A DNA stretch of 64,000 nucleotides, from the NCBI RefSeq assembly GCF_002879645.1, contig NZ_PNRE01000023.1:1-64000 (forward strand), in the 5' to 3' direction. The notes below the pieces were generated by a model that saw nothing but the letters and a program-made list of their open reading frames with translations, did not search any database and was not told the origin of the DNA. Made by a program: the position numbers and the translations under genes. How positions within the stretch are numbered: the first letter of the stretch is position 1; every line of letters begins with the position of its first letter. Positions 1-12,817 of this stretch are shown in pieces. This DNA is from Halomonas heilongjiangensis (GTDB lineage Bacteria > Pseudomonadota > Gammaproteobacteria > Pseudomonadales > Halomonadaceae).

Positions 1-28
1 GTGGCCCAGCGCCCGGCGAGGAAGGCGT

Positions 29-56
29 ATTCTACTGATTCGCCGCGGCGTGTCAA
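29..56 (-). promoter_or_regulatory. Stable-RNA-type sigma70 promoter, proximal of two
   Basis: Read on the minus strand this is TTGACA, a 16-nt spacer, then TAGAAT. It faces the left edge of the window. It repeats the architecture of a second promoter about 140 bp upstream (167-194). Tandem strong promoters of this form are typical of rRNA operons, so the transcribed RNA gene is inferred to lie left of position 1. Confidence 0.65.
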
Positions 57-166
57 GCGCTGGTCGGCGATGCACTGCCTCCCGTCTTGCTGACCGCCTC
101 ATCCTGCCCATGGCAGCAATGACTGGCGAATAGAGCCCTCAGCGGGCCCTCTAGCGAGTGGGGCGC

Positions 167-194
167 ATTCTAGCGAATCCGCCGTGACTGTCAA
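167..194 (-). promoter_or_regulatory. Stable-RNA-type sigma70 promoter, distal of two
   Basis: On the minus strand: TTGACA, 16-nt spacer, TAGAAT, followed by a GC-rich discriminator (GCGCCCC), as in stringently controlled rRNA promoters. The 40 bases upstream of the -35 (about 195-240) are AT-rich and could act as an UP element. No gene is seen between 1 and 461; the stretch appears to be the promoter region of an RNA operon outside the window. Confidence 0.7.
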
Positions 195-413
195 GCGAGG
201 AAATCTTCGAAAACCTCAAACAGAACAACCACTTCTACCACTCATCACCGCCTGCAACGTTGCCCGTCGCCGGCAGCGGATGCGTACTTTACGGATTTCC
301 CCGGGCCTCGACAAGCCCTTCCTGTAAAAAAACTCCAACCCGGAGAGCCACGGTCATCCACAGCCGGTCCGGCAGACAGCCTGTGGACAAACCGGGCGCT
401 GCCCGGGAGGCGA

Positions 414-438
414 CAACGCCCGTTCGAGACGGGCGTTG
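414..438 (-). terminator. Hairpin downstream of pssA
   Basis: A perfect 9-bp stem (CAACGCCCG/CGGGCGTTG) with a 7-nt loop lies just past the pssA stop codon. There is no clear U-tract on the minus strand, so termination is only probable. Confidence 0.45.
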
Positions 439-461
439 CAGCAGGACGTCCAGGCGCGGAT

Positions 462-1343
462 TCAGCCGGCGGGAGGGGGGTGCTGCATCTTGCGCATCAC
501 CGCCAGCGCCGGCCCCGAGGCCACATAGGCGCCGAACAGCAACAGCAGCATCACCGAGGGCTCCACCGAGATCACCACGAAGCCCAGCACGATGGCCAGC
601 AGCACCACGAAGGGCACCGGCCCCTTGAGGTCGAAATCCTTGAAGCTGTAGTAGCGGATGTTGCTGACCATCAGCACCCCGGCGGCAGCGACGACCAGCA
701 GCATCAGCAGCTTGAAGCCGACCGCGTCGGCGTCGAAGCTGTGGAAGGTCCAGACGCTGGCGGCGACGAAGGCCGCCGCCGACGGGCTGGGCAGGCCGAT
801 GAACCACTTCTTGTCGACACTGCCGACCTGTACATTGAAGCGGGCCAGCCGCAGTGCGGCGCAGGCCACGTAGAGGAAGGCCACCACCCAACCGGTCTTG
901 CCGATGTCCTGCAATATCCAGGTGAAGGCGACCAGCGCCGGCGCCACGCCGAAGGAGAGCATGTCGGAGAGGCTGTCATACTCGGCGCCGAAGGCGCTCT
1001 GGGTATTGGTCATCCGTGCCACCCGACCGTCCAGGCCGTCCAGCACCATGGCGATGAAGATCGCCACGGCTGCCGCGGTGAAGTCACCGTTGATGCCGGC
1101 GATCACGGAGAAGAAACCGGCGAACAGTGCCGAGGTGGTGAAGAGGTTGGGCAGCAGGTAGATGCCCTTGCGCCGCACCTTCTTGCCGTCCTCGATGGAC
1201 TCCTCGATGACCTCGGTCTCGCGCACGAAGGTCGCGGCCAGGTCCTCCTCGGCAGGGGGGACCCGTTCGCCGGATGGCGCGCTGTCCGGTTCCTGGGCAG
1301 GGCGCGAGCCCTCATGCTCGGTATTGCGGGGGTCCTGACTCAT
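462..1343 (-). CDS. pssA: CDP-diacylglycerol--serine O-phosphatidyltransferase
   Basis: Transfers a phosphatidyl group from CDP-diacylglycerol to L-serine, the committed step to phosphatidylethanolamine, in the inner membrane. The 293-residue protein has a hydrophilic N-terminal 55 residues, then several hydrophobic segments. The CDP-alcohol phosphatidyltransferase signature D-G-x2-A-R-x8-G-x3-D-x3-D is complete near residues 105-127 (DGRVAR, then GAEYDSLSD). The start at 1343 gives MSQDPRN; the frame stays open upstream, but those residues are not family-like. The gene lies downstream of ilvC in the same direction, a pairing common in Pseudomonas-like genomes, with a terminator-like hairpin between the two. 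Identification is firm. Confidence 0.93.
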   Translation of the reverse strand: MSQDPRNTEHEGSRPAQEPDSAPSGERVPPAEEDLAATFVRETEVIEESIEDGKKVRRKGIYLLPNLFTTSALFAGFFSVIAGINGDFTAAAVAIFIAMVLDGLDGRVARMTNTQSAFGAEYDSLSDMLSFGVAPALVAFTWILQDIGKTGWVVAFLYVACAALRLARFNVQVGSVDKKWFIGLPSPSAAAFVAASVWTFHSFDADAVGFKLLMLLVVAAAGVLMVSNIRYYSFKDFDLKGPVPFVVLLAIVLGFVVISVEPSVMLLLLFGAYVASGPALAVMRKMQHPPPAG

Positions 1344-1449
1344 GCATCTCGTCCATTGCCGGAATGAATTCGCACTTGGCGATGCTCTCATTCTACACGC
1401 AGACCGCGCCCCCACAACGCCGGCCTCCACAACGGCTCTCCTCAATGAA

Positions 1450-1475
1450 CGAGGGCGCGGATACCCGCGCCCTCG
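1450..1475 (-). terminator. Terminator-like hairpin after ilvC
   Basis: A perfect 11-bp stem (CGAGGGCGCGG/CCGCGCCCTCG) with an ATAC loop lies just beyond the ilvC stop. On the minus strand it is followed by TTCATT, a weak U-rich tail. Confidence 0.6.
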
Positions 1476-1500
1476 TGGTGGGCTGAACCGCCGGTGGTGA

Positions 1501-3579
<2,079 letters not shown>

Positions 3580-3586
3580 CATTGAA

Positions 3587-3610
3587 AAGGCCGCCCCGAG
3601 GGACGGCCTT
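3587..3610. terminator. Bidirectional terminator between ilvY and ilvH
   Basis: The stem AAGGCCGCCC/GGACGGCCTT (one mismatch, 4-nt loop) lies between two convergent genes. A-rich bases precede it and T-rich bases follow, so it could serve both strands. Confidence 0.65.
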
Positions 3611-3632
3611 GGTGGTCCGATCAGTGCCTGGC

Positions 3633-4124
3633 TTACAGGGACAGCACCTTGTCGCCGCGGGCAATCCCCGACACCCCGGTACGCGCCACCTCGAGGATGC
3701 CCACCGGCCCCATGGCCTGCAGGAAGGCATCCAGCTTGCCGGCATCGCCGGTGATCTGCACCGTGTAGAGGCTCGGCGAGACGTCGACGATCTGCGCGCG
3801 GAAGATGTCCACGGTGCGCTTGACCTCGTCGCGGGCCGCCCCCAGCGCCTTGACCTTGATCAGCATCAACTCGCGTTCGATATGGTTGCCCTCGGTGAGG
3901 TCGACCAGCTTGACCACGTCGATCAGCTTGTTGAGGTGCTTGGTGATCTGCTCGATCACCCGGTCGTCGCCCACGGTGGTGACGGTGAGGCGCGACAGGC
4001 TCGGGTCCTCGGTGGGCGCCACGTTCAGCGTCTCGATGTTGAAGTTGCGCTGAGAGAACAGCCCCACCACGCGTGACAGGGCGCCCGGTTCGTTTTCCAT
4101 CAGGATCGAGATGATATGGCGCAT
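3633..4124 (-). CDS. ilvH: Acetolactate synthase small (regulatory) subunit
   Basis: Regulatory subunit that confers valine feedback inhibition and full activity on the catalytic subunit. At 163 residues it has the same length as E. coli IlvH. The N-terminal ACT domain begins MRHIISILMENEPGALSRVV, and a C-terminal ACT-like domain covers about residues 80-160. Its start codon overlaps the stop of the catalytic subunit gene by one base (TGATG), so the two are translationally coupled. It could equally be called ilvN; the length and context favour the IlvH type. Confidence 0.95.
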   Translation of the reverse strand: MRHIISILMENEPGALSRVVGLFSQRNFNIETLNVAPTEDPSLSRLTVTTVGDDRVIEQITKHLNKLIDVVKLVDLTEGNHIERELMLIKVKALGAARDEVKRTVDIFRAQIVDVSPSLYTVQITGDAGKLDAFLQAMGPVGILEVARTGVSGIARGDKVLSL

Positions 4125-5848
4125 CAGGTCCGCTCCGTCTTCGAAAGCAGCATGTCACGCATGGAGCCCAGGGGCACCTGCATCGGATAGACGTGCTCGT
4201 GAGGATCCACGGCGACGTCGAGGAACACCAGCTCGTGCTTGTCGGCAAAGGTTCTCTCCAGTGCCGGCTCGAGCTCCTCGAGCGTCTCGACCTTCAGGGC
4301 GGTGAAGCCATACGACTCGATCAGTTTCTGGAAGTCGGGCAACGACTCCATGTAGGAGTGCGCATGACGGGACTTGTAGTTGAGGTCCTGCCACTGGCGC
4401 ACCATGCCCAGGGAGGCATTGTTGAGGTTGACGATCTTCACGCCGCCCCCGAACTGCTTACAGGTCGACAGCTCCTGCATCATCATCTGGAAGCTGCCCT
4501 CCCCGGTGACGCAGATCACCTGCTCGTCCGGGAAGTTCTGCTTGATGCCCATGGCCGCCGGGAAGCCGAAGCCCATGGTGCCGAGCCCCCCGGAGGTGAT
4601 GAAGCGGTTGGGCTTGTCGAACTTGTAGTACTGGGCCGCGAACATCTGGTGCTGGCCCACGTCGGTGGTCACGTACGCCTCGCCGCGGGTGATCCGGCAC
4701 AACGCCTCGATCACCTCCTGGGGCTTGATCGCCTCGCCGGGTTGCGACGGCTCATAGAGCTTGCCGCGGCGTTCCTCGCGCCAGCCGTCGATCTTCTGCC
4801 ACCACTCGGCCAGGGCCTCGGGGTTGGCGGCCTCCTTGCCCTGCAGCAGGCTGATCATCTCGTCGATGACGCTGGCCGCCGGCCCGACGATGGGCACGTC
4901 CGCCCGCACCGTCTTGGAGACCGAACTGGGGTCGATGTCCACATGGATGATCTTGGCGGTGGGGCAGAACTTGGAGGTGTTGTTGGTCACGCGGTCGTCG
5001 AAGCGCGCGCCGATGGCGATGATCAGGTCGGCATGGTGCATCGCCATGTTCGACTCATAGGAGCCGTGCATGCCGAGCCAGCCGAGGCACTGGCGGTCGC
5101 TCTGCGGGTAGGAGCCGATCCCCATCAGGGTGGTGGTGATCGGGAAGCCCAGCCGCTTGACCAGGTCGGTCAAGCCCTCGCTGGCCCGGCCGGTGACCAC
5201 GCCGCCGCCGGTGTAGAATACCGGGCGCTTGGCCTTGAGCATCAGTTCCACGGCCTTCTTGATCTGACCGGTATGCCCACGGGTGACCGGGTTGTAGGAG
5301 CGCAGCCTGACCTTCTTCGGATAGACGTACTCGTAGCGCTCGGTGGGGGCGGTCATGTCCTTGGGAATGTCCACCACCACCGGGCCGGGACGCCCGGTCG
5401 CGGCCAGGTAGTAGGCCTTCTTGAGGACTTCCGGAATCTCGGTCGGGTGCTTGATCGAGAAGCTGTGCTTCACGATCGGGCGAGTCACGCCGATGATGTC
5501 GGTCTCCTGGAAGGCGTCGTCGCCGATCAGGTGGCTCATCACCTGACCGCACAGCACCACCATCGGAATCGAGTCCATGTAGGCGGTGGCGATGCCGGTG
5601 ACCGCATTGGTGGCCCCGGGGCCCGAGGTCACCAGCACCGTACCCGGCTTGCCGGAGGCCCGGGCATAGCCGTCGGCGGCATGGGTCGCGGCCTGTTCAT
5701 GGCGCACCAGGATGTGCTTGACCTTGTCCTGACGGAACAAGGCGTCGTAGATGTGCAGCGCCGCGCCACCTGGATAGCCATAGATGTATTCGACGCCCTC
5801 ATCCTGAAGGAAGCGGGCGATCATATCCGCGCCGGAAAGCAGTTCCAC
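4124..5848 (-). CDS. ilvI: Acetolactate synthase large (catalytic) subunit
   Basis: Thiamine-diphosphate enzyme that condenses two pyruvates, or pyruvate and 2-oxobutyrate, at the first common step of branched-chain amino acid synthesis. It has 574 residues, the length of E. coli IlvI. The N-terminal ThDP half contains the catalytic Glu in VRHEQAATHAADGYAR. The C-terminal cofactor motif reads GEGS...VNLNN, so the usual GDG is GEG here. It is the first gene of the ilvI-ilvH operon and is preceded by an unusually long, hairpin-rich leader. The start at 5848 has a GGGGAG ribosome-binding site. It is also called ilvB. Confidence 0.96.
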   Translation of the reverse strand: MELLSGADMIARFLQDEGVEYIYGYPGGAALHIYDALFRQDKVKHILVRHEQAATHAADGYARASGKPGTVLVTSGPGATNAVTGIATAYMDSIPMVVLCGQVMSHLIGDDAFQETDIIGVTRPIVKHSFSIKHPTEIPEVLKKAYYLAATGRPGPVVVDIPKDMTAPTERYEYVYPKKVRLRSYNPVTRGHTGQIKKAVELMLKAKRPVFYTGGGVVTGRASEGLTDLVKRLGFPITTTLMGIGSYPQSDRQCLGWLGMHGSYESNMAMHHADLIIAIGARFDDRVTNNTSKFCPTAKIIHVDIDPSSVSKTVRADVPIVGPAASVIDEMISLLQGKEAANPEALAEWWQKIDGWREERRGKLYEPSQPGEAIKPQEVIEALCRITRGEAYVTTDVGQHQMFAAQYYKFDKPNRFITSGGLGTMGFGFPAAMGIKQNFPDEQVICVTGEGSFQMMMQELSTCKQFGGGVKIVNLNNASLGMVRQWQDLNYKSRHAHSYMESLPDFQKLIESYGFTALKVETLEELEPALERTFADKHELVFLDVAVDPHEHVYPMQVPLGSMRDMLLSKTERT

Positions 5849-6343
5849 AGATGTTTCTCCCCTGGAGGTCTCGAGTGCGATCCGTGCCCGCTGATCGGGT
5901 CACGGGTTCGAGTGCGGCGGTATGCCGCTGCCGGACACGCCGGCACCTGATGCCAAACCCTGGCAAATAGCCCTGTTGGGGCCTGCACTCTCATTCGGGA
6001 ACGCTGATTTATTGCTGCGCTCGACGACCCACACGGATGTGGGAAGTGCGTTGGTTCGTCGGGAACGAACCTAGCCATCTTGACCGCCGGCGGTACTCAC
6101 AATCCTCATTTACTGACTTTGTAAACTCCGGTTGCTCCGTTCCGGCGACGCTCAACCTCTCGTCGCTCGCGACATAAATCAGCGGTTCCCTTCACGGCGG
6201 ATCGCCGCGTCGGGGCGTTGGCCAGGTCGGGCGGTTGGCCCGGACCCGGAAGTCCTTCGGCGGGTAGAGGCCAGGTGGCCTACCCTTCGCGCGGTAATGG
6301 GGGGTCGCCCGCAGGAGTCCGCGCCCGCAATCAGGAACGCTCA
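5849..6343 (-). other. Long structured leader upstream of ilvI
   Basis: No convincing gene is seen in this stretch. If transcription starts at the candidate promoter (6344-6372), the ilvI mRNA has a leader of nearly 500 nt. On the minus strand it holds several strong hairpins: GGGTAGGCC/GGCCTCTACCC with a small bulge (about 6264-6287), GGTTCGT/ACGAACC (about 6050-6070), CCCACA/TGTGGG (about 6027-6042) and a nested CCGTG/CACGG stem (about 5883-5907). The only small reading frame noted in it, about 12 codons near 6108, is not rich in Ile, Leu or Val. The hairpins are seen; attenuation or a regulatory RNA is inference. Confidence 0.4.
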
Positions 6344-6372
6344 AGATTCCATTAGCATCACGAAGGTGTCAA
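6344..6372 (-). promoter_or_regulatory. Candidate ilvI-ilvH promoter
   Basis: On the minus strand: TTGACA, 17-nt spacer, GAATCT. The -35 is perfect and the -10 is weak. It faces ilvI across a leader of nearly 500 nt. A promoter closer to the gene is possible. Confidence 0.4.
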
Positions 6373-6496
6373 CCGGAGTGGGCCCGTACGGGCCTCGCCA
6401 CGGCGGTTCCGGCCGTTTCGCCGACCACGGACTATACCAAAGTCTAGGGCGATCGAGTCGCACACGGCGATCTTTGCTGCTGTAATAGCCTCTCAA

Positions 6497-6510
6497 GTGA
6501 CACGATTCAC
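6497..6510. promoter_or_regulatory. Candidate LacI-family operator, upstream copy
   Basis: GTGACACGATTCAC, an imperfect palindrome centred on CG, about 90 bp upstream of the MFS gene. It closely resembles the second site at 6561-6574. Confidence 0.4.
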
Positions 6511-6561
6511 CTGTCGTCTACGCCACACGATGAGGCCCGAACAGGCCTTGCAGCCGCCAGA

Positions 6562-6573
6562 TGAATCGATTCA
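6562..6573. promoter_or_regulatory. Candidate LacI-family operator, downstream copy
   Basis: TGAATCGATTCA is a perfect 12-bp palindrome with a central CG, the shape favoured by LacI-family sugar repressors. It lies 28 bp before the transporter start, where binding would block transcription or leader elongation. Confidence 0.45.
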
Positions 6574-6600
6574 CTTATTCGCCATCCCCTCGAGAGGACA

Positions 6601-7983
6601 ATGACAATGTCGCGTATCGTGCAATGGTCGATCACCGTGGCCCTGGCCGGCTTCCTGTTCGGCTTCGACACCGCGGTGATCTCGGGCGCCGACAAGCCCA
6701 TCCAGGCCCTGTGGGGCCTCAGCGACCTCCAGCATGGCCTGCTGATCATGTCGATGGCGCTGTGGGGCACCGTGCTGGGCGCCATCTTCGGCAACTGGCC
6801 CACCGACGCCCTCGGTCGCCGCGCCACCCTGATCATGATCGGCGTGCTCTACCTGGTGTCCGCCATCGGCTCAGCGGTGGTCTCGGACCCGGCGCTGTTC
6901 GCCCTCTTTCGCCTGCTCGGCGGCATCGGCGTGGGCATCTCCTCGGTGGCCGCTCCCACCTATATCTCCGAGATCGCCCCGCCGAAGTACCGCGGCTTCC
7001 TGGTCGCCATGTACCAGTTCAACATCGTCTTCGGCATCCTGATGGCGTTCATCTCGAACTACCTCATCGGTAGCCTGATGACCGAGGACGCCTGGCGCTG
7101 GATGCTTGGCATCGAGGCCGTGCCCGCCCTGCTTTACACCCTGTTGATCACGCGGGTACCGCGCAGTCCACGCTGGCTGATTCTCAAGCGCAACGACGTC
7201 GAGGAAGCCTCACGCGTGCTGCGCCTGATCAATCCCGAGGCAGACGTCGACGCGGAGATCGCCACCATTCGCGCCGCCGAGGACGACGAACGCAACGCCC
7301 ACGCGCGCTTCTTCTCGCGTCGCTATCGGCTGCCGATCCTGCTGGCCTTCCTGATCGCCTTCTTCAACCAGCTCTCGGGCATCAACTTCATCATCTACTA
7401 CGCCCCCCGCGTGCTCGAGGCCGCCGAACTCGGCAGTCAGGCGGCCCTGCTGTCCACCGCCGGGATCGGTGTGGTCAACCTGGTGTTCACCATGATCGGC
7501 ATGTCGCTGATCGACAAGCTGGGGCGTCGGACCCTGCTCTACATCGGCTCGCTCGGCTACCTGGTCTCGCTGGTGCTGATCTCCCGGGCCTTCTTCGGCA
7601 ATGCCCTGGGGGGGCTCGAGGTGCCGATGCTGCTGGCACTGTTCATCGCCGCCCACGCCATCAGCCAGGGCGCCGTGATCTGGGTATTCATCTCGGAGGT
7701 GTTCCCCAACCACGTGCGCGCCCGCGGCCAGTCCTTCGGCAGCTCGATCCACTGGATCTTCGCGGCCCTGATCACCCTGGTGATGCCCTGGGTGCTGGGC
7801 ACCTTCAGCGGCGGCCCGGTCTTCGCCTTCTTCGCGGTGATGATGCTGCTGCAACTGGTGTTCGTGATGTTCCTCATGCCCGAGACCAAGAACGTCTCCC
7901 TCGAGGACCTGCAGAAGCACCTGGTCGGCGACGACGTCAGCCTGCGTCGCGTCCATCTGTCCAACGCGCGGGCCCCGACCTGA
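6601..7983 (+). CDS. MFS transporter, sugar porter family
   Basis: Inner-membrane major facilitator transporter of the sugar porter type, predicted to import a monosaccharide with protons. The 460 residues contain about 12 hydrophobic segments. Family signatures are visible: GRRATL in the loop after segment 2, VPRSPRWL before the central loop, NQLSGINFIIYYAP in segment 7 and a C-terminal MPETKNVSLEDL. The start at 6601 has a GAGAGG ribosome-binding site; an ATG two codons later is an alternative. It stands alone with its own terminator, and two LacI-like operators precede it. The sugar cannot be told from sequence; xylose, glucose and galactose transporters share these motifs. Confidence 0.88.
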   Translation: MTMSRIVQWSITVALAGFLFGFDTAVISGADKPIQALWGLSDLQHGLLIMSMALWGTVLGAIFGNWPTDALGRRATLIMIGVLYLVSAIGSAVVSDPALFALFRLLGGIGVGISSVAAPTYISEIAPPKYRGFLVAMYQFNIVFGILMAFISNYLIGSLMTEDAWRWMLGIEAVPALLYTLLITRVPRSPRWLILKRNDVEEASRVLRLINPEADVDAEIATIRAAEDDERNAHARFFSRRYRLPILLAFLIAFFNQLSGINFIIYYAPRVLEAAELGSQAALLSTAGIGVVNLVFTMIGMSLIDKLGRRTLLYIGSLGYLVSLVLISRAFFGNALGGLEVPMLLALFIAAHAISQGAVIWVFISEVFPNHVRARGQSFGSSIHWIFAALITLVMPWVLGTFSGGPVFAFFAVMMLLQLVFVMFLMPETKNVSLEDLQKHLVGDDVSLRRVHLSNARAPT

Positions 7984-7999
7984 TCGAATGCCCCTCACG

Positions 8000-8028
8000 A
8001 GGCCCCGGACGATCGGCCCGGGGCCTTT
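8000..8028 (+). terminator. Rho-independent terminator of the MFS gene
   Basis: A perfect 9-bp stem AGGCCCCGG/CCGGGGCCT followed by TTTTC, 17 bp after the stop codon. Confidence 0.88.
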
Positions 8029-8037
8029 TCGTGCCCG

Positions 8038-8070
8038 CAAAAAAACCCGCCGGCATGGGGGACCGGCGGG
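8038..8070 (-). terminator. Rho-independent terminator of clpB
   Basis: On the minus strand CCCGCCGG, a 9-nt loop, CCGGCGGG, then a run of seven T. It lies about 85 bp downstream of the clpB stop and back to back with the transporter terminator. Confidence 0.88.
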
Positions 8071-8153
8071 CAATAGGGTTACAGGACGCAACCTGATTTC
8101 AGTGTAGCCAGTCGTCGAGCGGATGCCCGGGCGACAGCGTAACGCTTTGTGTA

Positions 8154-10736
<2,583 letters not shown>

Positions 10737-10808
10737 GCGCTTTCCTCCATCGGGGTGGCGACGCGTTCGGACACGCCGCTCGTCCCTGTCGATTCGTCTT
10801 GACACACT

Positions 10809-10837
10809 CAATGGAGTCAGGGTGGGCCGCTTTCAAG
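10809..10837 (-). promoter_or_regulatory. Sigma32 (heat-shock) promoter of clpB
   Basis: On the minus strand CTTGAAA, 14-nt spacer, CTCCATTG. This fits the RpoH consensus (CTTGAAA, 13-14 nt, CCCCATnT) closely and sits in the correct place and direction for clpB. Confidence 0.75.
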
Positions 10838-10934
10838 GCGGCTGCCGGGGAAAGCGGATGCGGGTTGATGTAAATCAAGTTCAGTGAGAGAGCGGCGCCG
10901 GGACAGCCGCGCCTTCGATCGGTACCACGTTGGC

Positions 10935-11690
10935 CTATCTTAGCCAGATCACACTGGCCATCCGCCCGGTCTTGCCGTCGTCGCGGCGGTGGGAATAGAA
11001 GCGCGGCTCGCAGGCGGTGCAGAAGTGCCCGCCGCTGATGTGCGAGACGCCCAGTCGCTCGAGGCGCAGGCGCGCCAGCTTGTAGAGATCGGCCATGTAG
11101 TGGCCGAGCCGGTAAGGACTGGGTTCGAAGGCCTCGGCCGTCTCGGGGTGCACGCCGACGAAGGCCCGCTGCACCTCTGGACCGACCTCGAACTGGGCAT
11201 TGGAAATGGCCGGACCGAGCCACGCCAGCACCTCGTCAGGCGGGACGCCGAGGGCGGCCACCGAGGCCTCGAGCACGCCCCCGGCCAACCCGCGCCAGCC
11301 GGCATGGGCCACCCCCACCCGCTGCCCGCGGCGATCACAGAAGAACACCGGCAGGCAGTCGGCGGTGAGCACCACGCAGGCGTGCCCCTGGTCGAAGGCC
11401 ACCGCGGCATCGGCCTCGGGCGGCTCGGCCGAGTAGCGTTGCTGGACCCGGGCGCCATGGACCTGGTTCAACCACAGCAGTGGCCGCTCGTCCTTGAGCT
11501 CCTTCTGCAGCAGGCGTCGGCACAGGGCCACATGCGCCTCGTTGTCGCCGACATGCCCGGCCGGATTGAAGGCGGCGAAGTCGTCCTGGCTGGGGCCGGT
11601 CTCCCGGGTGGTGACGAAGGCCCCCACGGTGGCGGGGGCCGGCCAGTCGGGCAGGATCAGGGTCGGACGCAGGTCCGGGGCATCGCTCAT
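10935..11690 (-). CDS. pgeF: Peptidoglycan editing factor PgeF (YfiH/laccase-domain family)
   Basis: Family known to remove mis-incorporated L-serine from UDP-MurNAc peptides; older annotations call it polyphenol oxidase or laccase-domain protein. The 251 residues show the conserved zinc/active-site set: His in NQVHGARV, Cys in VLTADCLPVF and His in GVAHAGWRGL. It starts at MSDAPDLRP (11690), ten bases after rluD stops, so it is co-transcribed with rluD, as in many gammaproteobacteria (bamD, rluD, yfiH, clpB order). Confidence 0.92.
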   Translation of the reverse strand: MSDAPDLRPTLILPDWPAPATVGAFVTTRETGPSQDDFAAFNPAGHVGDNEAHVALCRRLLQKELKDERPLLWLNQVHGARVQQRYSAEPPEADAAVAFDQGHACVVLTADCLPVFFCDRRGQRVGVAHAGWRGLAGGVLEASVAALGVPPDEVLAWLGPAISNAQFEVGPEVQRAFVGVHPETAEAFEPSPYRLGHYMADLYKLARLRLERLGVSHISGGHFCTACEPRFYSHRRDDGKTGRMASVIWLR

Positions 11691-11700
11691 TGCGGGGTCC

Positions 11701-12660
11701 TCAACGCATGGTCTCGACGTCGTCGCGGAGGTAGTCGAGCAGCAACAGGATGTCATCCGGCAGCGGCGCGCGGAAGGTCAGGGTCTCGCCGGAACCGGGG
11801 TGGACGAAGGCCAGCTTGCGGGCGTGCAGCGCCTGGCGGGGAAACTCGCGCAGCAGCGTCTTCAGCGCCTCGCCGGCGCCAGCCGGCAGCTTGAGCCGCC
11901 CACCGTAGACGGGGTCACCCACCAGCGGATAGCGCAGGTGCGCCAGGTGCACGCGAATCTGATGGGTGCGACCGGTCTCGAGCCGGCAACGCACATGGGT
12001 ATGGGCGCGAAAGCGTTCCACCACCCGGTAGTGGGTCACCGCCGGCTTGCCGGAGGCATTCACCGCCTGGCGCTTGCGATCACGCGGGTGGCGACCGATG
12101 GGCGCGTCCAGGGTGCCGCCGGCGGTCATCACCCCCACCGAGACCGCATCGTACTCCCGCGATACCGTGCGCGCCTGGAGCTGCTCCACCAGCGCGGTCT
12201 GCGCCGCCAGGGTCTTGGCCACCACCATCAAGCCGGTGGTGTCCTTGTCGAGCCGGTGCACGATGCCGGCCCGTGGCACGGCCGCCAGCGCCGGGCAGTG
12301 GTAGAGCAGCGCATTGAGCAGGGTGCCATCGGGGTTGCCCGCGGCCGGGTGAACCACCAGCCCCGCCGGCTTGTCGATCACCAGCACCTCGTCGTCCTCG
12401 AAGACCACCTCCAGCGGGATCTCTTCGGCTTCGAAACGGGTATCGTCCTCGATCTCGGCCAGCAGTTGCAGCCGCTCGCCACCGTAGACCTTGTCCCTGG
12501 GCCTGGCGGGGCTGCCGTCGACGGTCAGGGCGCCGTTCTTGATCCAGCCCTTGAGACGCTCCCGTGAAAAATCGGTGAACAGTTCGGCAGCGGCCTGGTC
12601 TAGACGCAGGCCGGCCATGCCATCGGGAACGCGTTGCTGTGCTTCCAGGGTCTGGGACAT
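11701..12660 (-). CDS. rluD: 23S rRNA pseudouridine synthase RluD
   Basis: Isomerises uridines in helix 69 of 23S rRNA (positions 1911, 1915 and 1917 in E. coli), needed for normal ribosome assembly. The 319 residues carry an N-terminal S4 RNA-binding domain (about residues 18-80) and a catalytic RluA-type domain with the active-site Asp in HRLDKDTTG. It is divergent from bamD across about 157 bp. It is the first gene of the rluD-pgeF operon. Confidence 0.95.
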   Translation of the reverse strand: MSQTLEAQQRVPDGMAGLRLDQAAAELFTDFSRERLKGWIKNGALTVDGSPARPRDKVYGGERLQLLAEIEDDTRFEAEEIPLEVVFEDDEVLVIDKPAGLVVHPAAGNPDGTLLNALLYHCPALAAVPRAGIVHRLDKDTTGLMVVAKTLAAQTALVEQLQARTVSREYDAVSVGVMTAGGTLDAPIGRHPRDRKRQAVNASGKPAVTHYRVVERFRAHTHVRCRLETGRTHQIRVHLAHLRYPLVGDPVYGGRLKLPAGAGEALKTLLREFPRQALHARKLAFVHPGSGETLTFRAPLPDDILLLLDYLRDDVETMR

Positions 12661-12817
12661 GAGCGAGAGAGAGGCCCGTATGCAGATGGCGGAAAGGGTT
12701 CGGCGGCGGCGCCTGTCGCGCAGGATGACTGCGTTTTGCCGCGCGGTGCTTTATAGTGAGCGAGTTTGCGGCCGATTCTAGCACGGCCAATCCGGGTTGT
12801 TTGATACGAGGATCACG

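Noticed and set aside
354-390. Two DnaA-box-like 9-mers in inverted orientation (TCATCCACA and TGTGGACAA)
   Set aside because: Each has a mismatch to TTATNCACA, only two were found, and no AT-rich unwinding region or dnaA/gidA neighbourhood is present; more likely chance than an origin.
6132-6485. Open reading frame of 117 codons on the plus strand between ilvI and the MFS gene
   Set aside because: Composition is Arg/Gly/Ser-rich with no recognisable domain or ribosome-binding site, and it lies antisense to the ilvI leader hairpins; typical of chance frames in GC-rich DNA.
12797-12817. Upstream TTG start for bamD
   Set aside because: The ATG at 12818 has a GAGGA site and gives a normal lipoprotein signal peptide.
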